A stretch of 64,000 nt of DNA, from contig JAIBCB010000001.1 in the NCBI GenBank assembly GCA_019694355.1, forward strand, positions 649,001-713,000. The letters are read 5' to 3'. Positions 16,830-26,168 of this stretch are shown here, piece after piece (the stretch's first letter is position 1; every line of letters starts with the position of its first letter). The notes under the pieces were generated by a model, which did not search any database, had not been told where the DNA came from, and was given only the letters and a program-made list of their open reading frames with translations. This DNA comes from Pyrinomonadaceae bacterium (lineage in GTDB: Bacteria; Acidobacteriota; Blastocatellia; Pyrinomonadales; Pyrinomonadaceae). Both the position numbers and the translations under genes were made by a program.

Positions 16830-18005
16830 ATGGTCGAATATCGTCTAGATTTTCGCGATAGCGAAACGGCGTTTGCCGACAAGTCTGATTCGGAGCTGAA
16901 AGAGAAATATCGTCTCTTTAGAATGCTCAACTCTCCCTTTCTCAATGCCCTTGGCACCAAAGCGACAAAGCTTGGGCTTTCGATCGGCCTTCCGATAAAA
17001 GGGCTAATCAAATCGACGATCTACAAGCAGTTCTGCGGCGGCGAGTCGATACCGGAATGTGATCCGGTCATCGAAAAGCTCGGCAAGTCGAATGTAGGCA
17101 CGATCCTCGATTACGCGATCGAAGGGAAGTCCACCGAAGAGGATTTTGAAGCGACCAAGAACGAGATCATTCGCACGATCGAACGGGCGAAAGGGGATCC
17201 GAACATTCCGTTCTCCGTCTTTAAGGTCACAGGCATCGCACCGATCGGTACCCTCGAAAAAATGAGCGCGAAGAAGAAGCTCGACGCAAAGGCCGGTGCC
17301 AAATGCGAACGTATCTACACTCGAGTATCTGAGATCTGCGAGGCTGCCCACAATGCAGGCCAGCCGCTCTTTATCGATGCTGAGGAGACCTGGATACAAG
17401 ATGCTATCGATCGCCTTGCGACCGAGATGATGCAGCGTTTCAACCAGACGAAGCCGGTCGTTTACAACACTCTTCAGATGTATCGAACCGACCGTCTCCA
17501 ACATCTCAAGGCGGCCCGCCGAGCCGCGCAAGACGCCGGCTATATTTACGCGGTCAAACTCGTTCGCGGTGCATATATGGAAAAGGAACGAGAGCGAGCC
17601 GAGGAAATGGGCTACCCCTCACCGATCCATGCGACCAAGAAAGAGACCGATGCCGACTATAATGCAGCTCTTGAGTATTGTATGAAGCATTTTGAGGATA
17701 TGGCGTTCGTCACCGCAACCCATAATGTGAAGAGCACGCGACGGGTCGCCGATGCAATGCTTGACGCGAACATTCAACCGGATCATCCGCACGTTTTCTT
17801 TTCGCAGCTTTACGGTATGGGCGACAATATCTCGTATGTGCTCTCGAAAAATGGCTTCAATGTCTCAAAGTATGTGCCTTACGGCCCTGTCCAGGAAACT
17901 GTCCCGTATTTGATGCGTCGAGCCGAAGAGAATTCATCGGCCGCCGGGCATATGAGCCGTGAACTTGAGCTTATCGCCGAAGAGATGAAGCGCCGCGGCC
18001 TTTAG
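16830..18005 (+). CDS. putA-like (PRODH): Proline dehydrogenase
   Basis: A monofunctional FAD-dependent proline dehydrogenase of 391 residues that oxidises proline to pyrroline-5-carboxylate and feeds the respiratory chain. The barrel signature KLVRGAYMEKER lies near residue 242. FVTATHNVKS near residue 297 and the C-terminal PYLMRRAEEN segment near residue 363 hold the substrate-binding arginines. It is transcribed away from proS, so the two proline genes share an intergenic region of 134 bases. Confidence 0.92.
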   Translation: MVEYRLDFRDSETAFADKSDSELKEKYRLFRMLNSPFLNALGTKATKLGLSIGLPIKGLIKSTIYKQFCGGESIPECDPVIEKLGKSNVGTILDYAIEGKSTEEDFEATKNEIIRTIERAKGDPNIPFSVFKVTGIAPIGTLEKMSAKKKLDAKAGAKCERIYTRVSEICEAAHNAGQPLFIDAEETWIQDAIDRLATEMMQRFNQTKPVVYNTLQMYRTDRLQHLKAARRAAQDAGYIYAVKLVRGAYMEKERERAEEMGYPSPIHATKKETDADYNAALEYCMKHFEDMAFVTATHNVKSTRRVADAMLDANIQPDHPHVFFSQLYGMGDNISYVLSKNGFNVSKYVPYGPVQETVPYLMRRAEENSSAAGHMSRELELIAEEMKRRGL

Positions 18006-18020
18006 GTTCAATTCGCTGCT

Positions 18021-18503
18021 ATGTTCTGTCCAAAATGCGGCGGTGCCGACCAAACGCCTGAAACATATTGCCGACGCTGCGGCATCTTTCTGCCCGATCT
18101 CAATAATCCGAAGAAAAAGCCCACCACTCCGATCCAGAATCTCAATGTAAATGCGGTTCTAAGCGCGTTGACCGTGGTCGCTTCGGCGACGCTTGCGGTC
18201 TTGCTTTACGCGATATTGGGGTTTCGTGATGACACACATCCGCTGATCTACATCACGGCCGCCTTCCTTATCGCGATCACCGCTTGGAATATTCAAACTT
18301 TCTGGCGGACGATGCTTCTTCGGCGACAGCTAAAACGTCCAACGCCGGAGGACCAAGGCTTCGAACAAGCTCAAGTTTCGCAAAGTGTGCCAGCCGTGGA
18401 GTTACCGCCCGCAAACTTTGAGGATATGGCGCCGCCGAGCGTCGTTGACGCAACTACGCGGCATCTGGAGACGGGCAAGATCTTAACGAAATCCAAGCAA
18501 TAG
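18021..18503 (+). CDS. Zinc-ribbon membrane protein, function unknown
   Basis: A 160-residue protein that starts with a zinc ribbon (MFCPKCGGAD, then CRRCG about 13 residues later). Two hydrophobic spans follow near residues 48-67 and 75-93, then a polar tail. It lies 15 bases after the proline dehydrogenase gene on the same strand. Its last 21 bases overlap the end of the converging gene on the other strand. I do not recognise a specific family. Confidence 0.65.
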   Translation: MFCPKCGGADQTPETYCRRCGIFLPDLNNPKKKPTTPIQNLNVNAVLSALTVVASATLAVLLYAILGFRDDTHPLIYITAAFLIAITAWNIQTFWRTMLLRRQLKRPTPEDQGFEQAQVSQSVPAVELPPANFEDMAPPSVVDATTRHLETGKILTKSKQ

Positions 18504-18842
18504 GCGAATCGAAATATTCGAAACGGAGCGATCAGAGCTCTCGCGCCACGTGTTCAGTGGTGCGAGGTCGTCGTCAGAAAGCGGTTGATTTGCGAGCGGT
18601 GCCGTCTGTGTGCTCTGAAACGCTCGCTCGGTAAGTGCGGCGTGAGGAAGGACCTTCTTGAAGCTGCCGGGCGAATCGAGAGCGGCTTCCGCCGATTCGA
18701 CATCGGGGAAGAATTCGCTATATCCGGCGAGGTGCCAAATGCGGCCGTCATCTGTTTCATCGATCGCTAAAAGCCTTAGCAACGCGAAAGCTGACTCCAA
18801 TTGATACACCAAAAAATCTCCGGCCCGATAGCTCTGCGACAT
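18483..18842 (-). CDS. Small conserved-looking hypothetical protein
   Basis: A soluble protein of 119 residues from the ATG at 18842 (125 from 18860). The N-terminal half, from AGDFLVYQLESAFALLRLL through IWHLAGYSEFF, has the alternating pattern of a compact folded domain, and the frame keeps normal codon use. The C-terminal end overlaps the convergent upstream gene by 21 bases. No function can be assigned. Confidence 0.5.
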   Translation of the reverse strand: MSQSYRAGDFLVYQLESAFALLRLLAIDETDDGRIWHLAGYSEFFPDVESAEAALDSPGSFKKVLPHAALTERAFQSTQTAPLANQPLSDDDLAPLNTWRESSDRSVSNISIRLLLGFR

Positions 18843-18870
18843 ATACTGCAAAAATAACACAAAAAGGGGC

Positions 18871-18916
18871 TTGACAATAGTGCTATACTTATATTGTCGT
18901 GTGCAACATATGTTGC
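18871..18916 (+). promoter_or_regulatory. Promoter-like element with a 14-base palindrome before the thiolase gene
   Basis: A perfect TTGACA (18871-18876) is followed by AT-rich hexamers (TATACT, TATATT, TATTGT), none at the ideal 17-base spacing. Just downstream lies the perfect palindrome GCAACATATGTTGC (18903-18916), placed like an operator near the transcription start. The remaining 208 bases to the thiolase start at 19125 carry no convincing gene and would form a long 5' leader. Confidence 0.4.
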
Positions 18917-19124
18917 CGCGGTGGAAATATGAACTCCAGGATGCTGGATCATTTCCTAATTTTTGAACGACGGTGGTGGGGCACAGTTGAGCTTTTAAGG
19001 CATTTTGGGGCGGCGTGCCTCATTCAACGAAAATTCGGAGCCTTGGCGGACAATGCATTCACGGCGACTTTTGGTAGAATTAGAGTTTGTTCCACATACG
19101 AAATTCATAAAGGACCTTACGTAA

Positions 19125-20315
19125 ATGGCAGATAAAGAGGCAGTTATTCTAAGTGCGGCAAGAACGCCGACAGGCAAATTTCAAGGACTCTTACAGGGCT
19201 TTACCGCTCCTGATCTTGCGGCCCATGCGATCAAGGCGGCATTGGAGCGAGCGAACGTCGCTCCCGAGAAGATCGACGAGGTCATCCTCGGCTGTGTCGT
19301 TCAGGCCGGGATCGGCCAGGCTCCTGCTCGTCAGGCCGCGTTGAAGGCCGGGCTTCCGCCGGAAGTTTCGGCACTCACGATCAATATGGTTTGCGGGTCG
19401 GGTTTGCGAGCCGTAGCATTGGCGGCTCAAGCGGTCTTGTTGGGCGATTCTGAATACGTGGTTGCCGGCGGCATGGAGTCGATGTCGAACATTCCGTATG
19501 CGATGCCCGGTGCTCGCGATGGCTATCGAATGGGGAATCAGACCGTTGTTGACCTGATGATCAACGATGGCCTTTGGTGTCCTTTCGAGAATTGGCATAT
19601 GGGCAATACGGGTGAGGTCGTGGCAGAAAAATACCAGATCACGCGTGGCGATCAGGACGAATATGCGTTCGGCTCGCACCGAAAGGCGGCCGAGGCTCAG
19701 GCTGCGGGCCGCTTTAAGGATGAGATCGCCCCGATCGAGATACCGCAGAGAAAGGGCGATCCGATCGTGCTCGACTACGACGAACCTGTTCGGCCTGAGA
19801 CGACCGTTGAAACGCTCGCAAAGCTCAAGCCCGCATTCAAACGCGATGGCGGAACGGTTACGGCAGGAAATGCACCGGGCGTCAACGATGGTGCGTCAGC
19901 CGTGGTCGTCACTTCGGCTGAGAACGCAAAAGCCGCAGGTGTCGAGCCTCTTGCCCGCATCGTCGCCTCAGCAACCTCTGGCATTGAGCCGAAGCTCATT
20001 ATGATGGCGCCGGTCGTGGGCGTTAAGAAGGTTCTCGCAAAGGCCGGTTGGGAGATGAAAGACGTCGATCTTTTTGAGCTCAACGAGGCATTTTCGGTTC
20101 AGGCTCTCGGCGTGATGAAAGAACTTGGACTTGATGTTGCAAAGGTCAACGTGAACGGCGGTGCCGTCGCACTTGGCCACGCGATCGGGAATTCGGGTTC
20201 GCGTGTTCTGACAACGCTGCTTCACGAAATGAAGCGACGCAACGTCAAACGCGGTGTCGCGGCACTCTGCCTCGGCGGCGGTAATTCGGTCGCAATGGCC
20301 GTCGAACGTGATTAG
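19125..20315 (+). CDS. Acetyl-CoA C-acetyltransferase (thiolase)
   Basis: A cytosolic thiolase of 396 residues that condenses or cleaves acetoacetyl-CoA. The acylated Cys lies in [11 protein letters not shown] near residue 89, the His in [16 protein letters not shown] near residue 352, and the second Cys in [11 protein letters not shown] near residue 384. The last motif carries Asn where many thiolases have Met. AAAGGA precedes the ATG. With the 3-hydroxybutyryl-CoA dehydrogenase 0.6 kb downstream it forms a short-chain acyl-CoA module; biosynthetic or degradative direction cannot be told. Confidence 0.92.
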   Translation: MADKEAVILSAARTPTGKFQGLLQGFTAPDLAAHAIKAALERANVAPEKIDEVILGCVVQAGIGQAPARQAALKAGLPPEVSALTINMVCGSGLRAVALAAQAVLLGDSEYVVAGGMESMSNIPYAMPGARDGYRMGNQTVVDLMINDGLWCPFENWHMGNTGEVVAEKYQITRGDQDEYAFGSHRKAAEAQAAGRFKDEIAPIEIPQRKGDPIVLDYDEPVRPETTVETLAKLKPAFKRDGGTVTAGNAPGVNDGASAVVVTSAENAKAAGVEPLARIVASATSGIEPKLIMMAPVVGVKKVLAKAGWEMKDVDLFELNEAFSVQALGVMKELGLDVAKVNVNGGAVALGHAIGNSGSRVLTTLLHEMKRRNVKRGVAALCLGGGNSVAMAVERD

Positions 20316-20372
20316 TTCGATTTCCTGCAACTTGCCGTTCGCCGGCGACGTTCATTTTATCGGAGGGATCTT

Positions 20373-20840
20373 ATGATGACTGCACCAGATCACAATCGTC
20401 TTGTTGGCATATTTCTGATGGTTCATGGCGGCATGCAGGCCCTTATCCTGCTGCTCCTTAGTTTCGTTTACGGCCTTATGGGACTCGCCATGATGGCCAG
20501 CGGCGGAGGGGATGGTGGTCCGATCGCTGTCGGGCTGATCTTCATCGTTATGGTTGTGATCCTACTGTGCGTTGCGGCGGTATTTTGCGGATCCCAAATA
20601 CTTGGCGGCTACAAGCTTCTGAAGCAGAAGCCGAATGCACGGACCTGGGGTATTATCGGAAGTATCGTTGCGGTCTTGTCGTTTCCGCTCGGCACTGCCG
20701 TCGGTGTTTACGCGATGTGGTTTCTCTTTGGAGATATGGGCAAACAGTTTTATTTGCGGCCCGGAATGCCATATTCAACACCGCGTTCGCGCGACTTCGA
20801 TTATCAGCAGCAGCCTCCGCCGCCGAATAGTTGGCAATAG
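20373..20840 (+). CDS. Small multi-span membrane protein
   Basis: A 155-residue protein with about four hydrophobic spans (near residues 10-35, 45-75, 80-100 and 105-125) and a short Pro/Gln-rich tail. A GGAGG ribosome-binding site precedes the ATG at 20373. It lies between thiolase and 3-hydroxybutyryl-CoA dehydrogenase on the same strand. No family is recognised. Confidence 0.65.
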   Translation: MMTAPDHNRLVGIFLMVHGGMQALILLLLSFVYGLMGLAMMASGGGDGGPIAVGLIFIVMVVILLCVAAVFCGSQILGGYKLLKQKPNARTWGIIGSIVAVLSFPLGTAVGVYAMWFLFGDMGKQFYLRPGMPYSTPRSRDFDYQQQPPPPNSWQ

Positions 20841-20876
20841 GAGGATCTTCGACTTCGGCATTTTTTTTCTGGAGCC

Positions 20877-20909
20877 GGGCGATCTTTGCAAGCGTTTGAA
20901 AGATCGCCC
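20877..20909 (+). terminator. Stem-loop between membrane protein and dehydrogenase genes
   Basis: Eleven-base arms GGGCGATCTTT and AAAGATCGCCC with an 11-base loop. There is no immediate T tract, though T-rich runs lie at 20861-20868 upstream and about 20 bases downstream. It could end the upstream transcript or act as an RNA-stability element. Confidence 0.45.
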
Positions 20910-20945
20910 AACTAGTATTAGATACGATTTTTTGTCTTGAATATT

Positions 20946-21794
20946 ATGAATCAAACTATTGGCGTCATCGGCGCCGGAACAATGGGAAACGGCATCGCAC
21001 AAACCGCAGCCTCTGCGGGGTTTGCTGTCGTGATGTGCGATGTTTCTGCGGACTTTGTCGAACGCGGCGTCGCAAATATCGGTAAGAGTCTCGACCGTTT
21101 TGTTAAGAAGGAAACGATGACCGAGGCACAAAAAGGCGAGATCCTTGGCCGGATAACAACGACAACGAGCCTTGATGATCTGGCAAAATGTTCGCTGGTC
21201 GTTGAGGCCGCGACAGAGAACTTCGACATCAAGAAGCAGATATTCGAGCAGCTCGATTCGATCTGCCAGCCGGATGCGATCCTTTCCAGCAACACGTCGT
21301 CGATCTCGATCACCAAGATCGCTGCCGCAACGAAACGCCCGGACAAGGTCATCGGGATGCACTTCTTTAATCCCGTCCCGTTGATGAAGCTTGTCGAGGT
21401 CATCCGCGGTATCGCAACAAGTGACGAGACCTATGCGAAGGTCAAGGAAGTTTCCGAGAAGCTCGGCAAAGTTCCGGTCGAATGCAACGATTATCCCGGT
21501 TTTGTCTCGAATCGAGTGCTGATGCCGATGATAAACGAGGCAGTTTTCGCCCTCCATGAAGGTGTCGCGACCAAGGAGGCGATCGACGAGATAATGAAGC
21601 TTGGAATGAACCATCCGATGGGACCGCTCACGCTCGCAGACTTCATCGGCTTAGATGTTTGCCTTGCAATACTTAATGTACTACATGAAGGTCTTGGCGA
21701 TCCGAAATATCGTCCTTGCCCGCTCCTGAAGAAGTATGTCGATGCCGGCTGGTTAGGGCGTAAGAGCGGCAAAGGCTTTTACGATTATCAGTAG
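20946..21794 (+). CDS. 3-hydroxybutyryl-CoA dehydrogenase
   Basis: An NAD(P)-dependent dehydrogenase of 282 residues that interconverts acetoacetyl-CoA and 3-hydroxybutyryl-CoA. The N-terminal Rossmann motif is [14 protein letters not shown]. The catalytic region includes the Ser/Asn in SSNTSS near residue 115 and the His in GMHFFNPVP near residue 138. The C-terminal domain contains [15 protein letters not shown]. The ATG at 20946 is chosen because it puts the Rossmann motif at the expected position; a TTG three codons earlier is the other option. Confidence 0.93.
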   Translation: MNQTIGVIGAGTMGNGIAQTAASAGFAVVMCDVSADFVERGVANIGKSLDRFVKKETMTEAQKGEILGRITTTTSLDDLAKCSLVVEAATENFDIKKQIFEQLDSICQPDAILSSNTSSISITKIAAATKRPDKVIGMHFFNPVPLMKLVEVIRGIATSDETYAKVKEVSEKLGKVPVECNDYPGFVSNRVLMPMINEAVFALHEGVATKEAIDEIMKLGMNHPMGPLTLADFIGLDVCLAILNVLHEGLGDPKYRPCPLLKKYVDAGWLGRKSGKGFYDYQ

Positions 21795-21799
21795 AGTTT

Positions 21800-22564
21800 A
21801 TGAGATCGAGCTTTCGTCTATCCGGCGTTATGGCATTTGTTTGCGGGCTTTGTGCCTTTGCTTTTGCGCAAGGCCCGCAGCTTTCGGCTGAAAGGTCGCT
21901 TGCAGGCTTTTCCTACAAAGAGCTGGTCGAAAATGCGGCGCCGGATGCAAAGGGATTGCCATTGATCATTGCTCTCCATTGGAGCGGCTCTTCGCCTGAA
22001 GAATTTGCCGGGTATGTTTCCGGAAATAAACTGCCGGTCAGGATCTTGCTGCTGAAAGGAAGATATGCACATCCGCGCGGAGGAAACTCGTTCTACGTGA
22101 CGAAGCCGGTTCGCTATTACGATATGTCTGCGGACGAGAAGTTGGCGAATCTGAATAAAGAGGCCACGGCACTGTCTGCATTTATCAAGGCGGCCGCGAA
22201 ACAATACAAGCCTCGCCAGAAGCCGATCATCACCGGTGCCTCGCAAGGCGGCGACCTCAGCTATGCGATCGCCATGCTTTACCCGAGACTGATTGCGGCG
22301 TCATTTCCGATGCTGGCCACATTTGATGAGCGAATACTTCCCAAATACTTGCCGCGGCAGGCTCCTCCAATTTACGTTCTTCACGGAACTGCCGATAAGA
22401 TCGTGCCGCTATCGACCGCAGAAGGACACGTCAAGGCCTTAAAGTGTGTCGGCTATACGATTGATCTAAAGTCATACGATGGCATTGGCCACGATATCTC
22501 TGAAGGAATGAAAGCTGATCTTCTTGCTGAGATCGCGGCCGTCCTATCGCCCGCAAACAAGTAA
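21800..22564 (+). CDS. Secreted alpha/beta hydrolase (carboxylesterase/phospholipase type)
   Basis: A 254-residue protein with an N-terminal signal peptide ending near QG at residue 25. The serine hydrolase elbow is ITGASQGGDL near residue 148, the acid lies in VLHGTADKIVP near residue 195 and the His in GIGHDISEG near residue 230. It lacks a recognisable lid, and its natural ester substrate is unknown. It follows the dehydrogenase gene by 5 bases and is probably co-transcribed. Confidence 0.75.
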   Translation: MRSSFRLSGVMAFVCGLCAFAFAQGPQLSAERSLAGFSYKELVENAAPDAKGLPLIIALHWSGSSPEEFAGYVSGNKLPVRILLLKGRYAHPRGGNSFYVTKPVRYYDMSADEKLANLNKEATALSAFIKAAAKQYKPRQKPIITGASQGGDLSYAIAMLYPRLIAASFPMLATFDERILPKYLPRQAPPIYVLHGTADKIVPLSTAEGHVKALKCVGYTIDLKSYDGIGHDISEGMKADLLAEIAAVLSPANK

Positions 22565-22598
22565 TAGATCGCTTTACCGTACCGTCGGCCTGAAACTA

Positions 22599-24356
22599 AT
22601 GCATCGGAACCTACGCTCATTTATTGATACGCTTCGACGCGAGAACGAGATCGTCGAGATCTCGGCCGAGGTCGATCCGTATCTTGAGATCGCAGAGATC
22701 CATCGAAGAGTGATCGAGGAAGGCGGAAAGGCGTTGCTCTTCCGGAATGTTAAGGGGGCAAAGTTTCCGCTAGCGACCAATCTGTTTGGCACCGTTCGTC
22801 GGATCGAACTCGCATTCGGTCCGCGTCCGCTCGAGTTCGTAAAGCGCGCGGTCGAGGCGGCGGAAACGCTTGTTCCGCCGACGCTTTCAAAACTGTGGGG
22901 CTTTCGAGACATTGGATTTGCCGGCTTGAAGATCGGGACAAGGACCGTCGGATCAGGGGCAGTCCTAGAACAGCGTCAGAAAGAAGCGAATCTCGAAGAA
23001 ATTCCGCTTCTCCAGCTTTGGCCGGACGACGGCGGACATTTCTTCACGCTTCCGCTTGTTTATACCGAGAGCCCGACGACCGGGAAGCCGAACCTTGGCA
23101 TCTACAGAATGCAGCGTTACGACGCCGGGACGACCGGTATGCACTGGCAGATCGGCAAGGGCGGTGGATTTCACTATCACGAAGCAGAGCAACGAGGAGA
23201 AGCGTTGCCGGTAACGGTCTTCAACGGCGGGCCGCCCGCCTTGATCCTCTCTGCGATCGCGCCTTTGCCCGAAGGCATCTCGGAACTGATGCTCGCGTCG
23301 CTGCTTGTCGGTGAGAAGATCTCCTTGCTCCGCGATCCGTTAGGTGATCCGCATCGCAGGCTGATCGCCGAAGCTGACTTTGCGATCATCGGGCGCGTTA
23401 ACCCTCGAGAACGTCGTCCTGAAGGGCCTTTTGGCGATCATTACGGCTATTATTCGCTTACGCACGATTATCCGATCTTTCACGCGGACGCCGTATTTCA
23501 TCGTAAAGACGCGATCGCCACGGCGACGGTGGTCGGTAAACCGAGACAGGAAGATTTTTTCATCGGTGACTATCTGCAGGAACTTCTTTCGCCCCTCTTT
23601 CCCCTCGTAATGCCTGCGGTTCGCGATCTTTGGAGCTACGGCGAGACGGGATTCCATTCGCTTGCGGCCGCGGTCGTAAAAGAGCGATATGGCCGGGAAG
23701 CTCTCTCGGCGGGATTTCGCATACTCGGCGAAGGGCAATTGACGCTGACGAAATTTCTACTTTTGACGGACTCTCCGCAGGCTCTGCGAGATTTCAAGCC
23801 GCTATTTGAGCACATTCTCGAACGAGTCGATTGGCGTACAGATCTGCACATCTTTTCGCGGACCGCGTTCGACACTCTCGATTATGCGAGCGGAAAGATC
23901 AATCACGGCAGCAAAGCGATCTTGATGGGCGTTGGTGAAAAGAGGCGTGAGCTGCCGTCGGAATTTCGTGGAGAATTGCTGCCGAACATCCGTGCTGCAG
24001 AACCTTTCTGCCGTGGCTGCCTGGTGCTTGAAGGCGAGAGTTTTGAGAATGATGCGGACCTGGCGAAGAAGGTCGCGGCCGATCCACGGTTCGCCGAATG
24101 GCAGATGATCGTGCTCCACGATCGGATCGAATACGCCCGCTCGGCCGAGAAATTCCTTTGGGCGACGTGGACGCGTTTTGACCCCGCACGCGATATTTTT
24201 TCGGCGGAGACAAAGCTTGAAAGGAATCATATCTCGTACTCAGGGCCGTGCGTGATCGACGCCCGTATGAAGCCGTGGTACCCGGCCGAGGTTGAGCCGC
24301 ATCCCGACACGGTAAAGCTGGTCGATCGACGCTGGCAAGAATACTTCCCTAAATAG
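22599..24356 (+). CDS. ubiD-like: UbiD-family decarboxylase
   Basis: A 585-residue decarboxylase of the prenylated-FMN-dependent UbiD family, longer than the roughly 490 residues of enteric UbiD. The active-site region NPRERRPEGPFGDHYGYY near residue 263 holds the two conserved Glu residues of the family's E-R-E set, and MHWQIGKGGGFHYHEAE near residue 170 is the cofactor-binding part. An upstream in-frame ATG at 22524 lies inside the preceding gene, so the start at 22599 is preferred. Possible roles are quinone biosynthesis or aromatic acid decarboxylation. No UbiX partner is in the window. Confidence 0.85.
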   Translation: MHRNLRSFIDTLRRENEIVEISAEVDPYLEIAEIHRRVIEEGGKALLFRNVKGAKFPLATNLFGTVRRIELAFGPRPLEFVKRAVEAAETLVPPTLSKLWGFRDIGFAGLKIGTRTVGSGAVLEQRQKEANLEEIPLLQLWPDDGGHFFTLPLVYTESPTTGKPNLGIYRMQRYDAGTTGMHWQIGKGGGFHYHEAEQRGEALPVTVFNGGPPALILSAIAPLPEGISELMLASLLVGEKISLLRDPLGDPHRRLIAEADFAIIGRVNPRERRPEGPFGDHYGYYSLTHDYPIFHADAVFHRKDAIATATVVGKPRQEDFFIGDYLQELLSPLFPLVMPAVRDLWSYGETGFHSLAAAVVKERYGREALSAGFRILGEGQLTLTKFLLLTDSPQALRDFKPLFEHILERVDWRTDLHIFSRTAFDTLDYASGKINHGSKAILMGVGEKRRELPSEFRGELLPNIRAAEPFCRGCLVLEGESFENDADLAKKVAADPRFAEWQMIVLHDRIEYARSAEKFLWATWTRFDPARDIFSAETKLERNHISYSGPCVIDARMKPWYPAEVEPHPDTVKLVDRRWQEYFPK

Positions 24357-25249
24357 TGCCTGAATTTTCCCGAAAAAATGTCCTGCTTTTTACTGCCCTG
24401 CTTGTATTGGCGGCGGCTCTATGCGTCGCGTACGGCTATTTCATCGAACCGCATCGACTTGTTATTACCAGGCAGAACCTGGCTTTACCGAACTGGCCGG
24501 CGCAGCTTGACGGTTACAAGATCGTCGCGATCGGCGACATTCACGCCGGATCGAACGGCGTCGATGACGCGAAGCTGCGTCGCATCGTCGCAGAAACCAA
24601 TGCTCTGAAGCCGAACCTGATCGTCCTTCTCGGTGACTACGTATCTGAGAAAAATGAGACCGAACTACGTATGCCGATCTCAGAGATCGCTGACGGGCTC
24701 GTGGGGCTTTCGGCGCCGGATGGTGTGCTCGCAGTGCTCGGCAATCACGACGGTTTCTCTTGTCCGAGCTGCATAAAGAAAGAGTTCGAGCGGGTTGGGA
24801 TCAAGGTGCTCGACAACACCGTCGCACCGGTAACTACTGCGAACGGCGGACGGTTTCGCGTTATCGGCCTGCCCGATCATATGCAGCTGACCTATTGGAA
24901 GGTCTTTTCCGACAACGCGAAACGAGCCCTTGCACCGACAGAAGATCAAGGCCCGGTGATAGCACTCGAGCACAGCCCGGATATTCTTGAGGTGATCACG
25001 GGCGATCTGATGATCTCAAAAGATCTCTCGCTGATCCTTGCCGCACACACGCACGGCGGTCAGGTGCGTTTTCCGATACTTGGTGCACCGATCGTGTCAT
25101 CGAGCTACGGCCAGAAATACACACGCGGGCTGATCAAGCAGAACGGCGTGCAAATGTTCGTAACATCCGGCATCGGTGAGAGCATTTTGCCGTTTCGCTT
25201 TCTTGTCCCGCCCGAGATCGCAGAACTCACGCTGTCGCGAGGCAAATAG
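24356..25249 (+). CDS. Membrane-anchored metallophosphoesterase (YkuE-like)
   Basis: A 297-residue calcineurin-like phosphoesterase behind one N-terminal membrane span (about residues 8-28). Metal-binding motifs are in order: GDIHAG near residue 60, LLGDYV near residue 90, LGNHDGF near residue 128 and the LAAHTHGGQV near residue 228. The start is a GTG that shares its G with the TAG stop of the ubiD-like gene, so translation is coupled. The substrate is not predictable; relatives act on nucleotides or UDP-lipids. Confidence 0.85.
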   Translation: MPEFSRKNVLLFTALLVLAAALCVAYGYFIEPHRLVITRQNLALPNWPAQLDGYKIVAIGDIHAGSNGVDDAKLRRIVAETNALKPNLIVLLGDYVSEKNETELRMPISEIADGLVGLSAPDGVLAVLGNHDGFSCPSCIKKEFERVGIKVLDNTVAPVTTANGGRFRVIGLPDHMQLTYWKVFSDNAKRALAPTEDQGPVIALEHSPDILEVITGDLMISKDLSLILAAHTHGGQVRFPILGAPIVSSSYGQKYTRGLIKQNGVQMFVTSGIGESILPFRFLVPPEIAELTLSRGK

Positions 25250-25321
25250 AATTATTGGACACTGCGAGAGAAATTGCCTACTATTTGTTCGATTCTTTAT
25301 TACAAAAACTTGGAGGGTTTA

Positions 25322-26092
25322 GTGAGAAAACTGAAGAACTTTTTATCATTTTCTGCCGTTGTGCTTGTCACGTCGGCACTCGCCGCCTGCGGCGCTCTCG
25401 GATCAAAGACGTCAGAGAACGCCCCGGCAAAACCTGCACCCGAAAGTAAGAGCCCTGCACCGGTCGCGCAGAATTCACCTGCGAATGACGCACAGCGATC
25501 GATCGCCGGAGACTATACGGTCACGGGCTCGAATGTCGATGGGCAAGGCAGATACGAAGGCAGTCTAACGATCACACCGCGCGACGATGTCTATCAATTC
25601 TCATGGCTAAGCGGCGGTAAGAGCTCAGACGGCGTTGGCGTGATGACGGGCAACAAGGTTGCGGTCGCTTTTACGGAAGGGACGGACGGCAAAGGCTGCG
25701 GCGTTGTGCTCTACAAGATCCTGCCGAATGGCGATCTGGATGGTAAGGCCGGCTACTGGGGCGTGAATACGTCCGAGGGCGAGACGGGAAAACGCACAAA
25801 GGGCACCGACCTCGACGGCGAATATGCCATCTCGGGCAAAAATACCGATGGCCAATCGTACGACGGTACGCTGAAGGTCGCAAAAGACGGCGATGGATAC
25901 AGCTTTCAATGGAACACCGGCTCCGTCCTGAAGGGCTTCGGTATTCGCCAGGGCGATACAGTGAGCGTCGGTATCGGCGGACCGCAGTGCTCCTTCGTCT
26001 CGTACGAGATCAAGGCCGACGGCACGCTCGAAGGAAAATGGGGCGGCCAGACGTCAAAAAGCTTCGGTACAGAGGTCGCAAAGAAGAAGTGA
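25322..26092 (+). CDS. Lipoprotein with a duplicated beta-strand domain
   Basis: A 256-residue lipoprotein starting at a GTG with GGAGG at 25312. The signal peptide ends in the lipobox LAACG near residue 20, followed by an Ala/Pro/Ser-rich linker. Two homologous copies of an 80-residue domain follow: GDYTVTGSNVDG...YEGSLTI...YQFSW, and GEYAISGKNTDG...YDGTLKV...YSFQW. The repeat looks like a small beta-barrel. No family function is known to me. The upstream in-frame ATG at 25274 is less likely because it gives no clean signal peptide. Confidence 0.7.
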   Translation: MRKLKNFLSFSAVVLVTSALAACGALGSKTSENAPAKPAPESKSPAPVAQNSPANDAQRSIAGDYTVTGSNVDGQGRYEGSLTITPRDDVYQFSWLSGGKSSDGVGVMTGNKVAVAFTEGTDGKGCGVVLYKILPNGDLDGKAGYWGVNTSEGETGKRTKGTDLDGEYAISGKNTDGQSYDGTLKVAKDGDGYSFQWNTGSVLKGFGIRQGDTVSVGIGGPQCSFVSYEIKADGTLEGKWGGQTSKSFGTEVAKKK

Positions 26093-26102
26093 TCAACTAA
26101 CG

Positions 26103-26135
26103 CGAGGCTCCATTTCTGTGTGAAAGGGAGCCTCG
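26103..26135. terminator. Intrinsic terminator after the lipoprotein gene
   Basis: Nine-base arms CGAGGCTCC and GGAGCCTCG are separated by 15 bases, followed by a short T run. It lies between two convergent genes and can stop transcription in the plus direction. Confidence 0.75.
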
Positions 26136-26168
26136 ATCCGTTTTGGTGTTCGCCTCAGACCGCCGAAC

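Noticed and set aside
18899-19135. 78-codon frame in the leader of the thiolase gene
   Set aside because: No ribosome-binding site, no family resemblance, and it overlaps the promoter palindrome and the thiolase start.
20775-21614. 279-codon frame antisense to the 3-hydroxybutyryl-CoA dehydrogenase gene
   Set aside because: Overlaps a clearly identified gene over its length, and its composition is that of a shadow frame.
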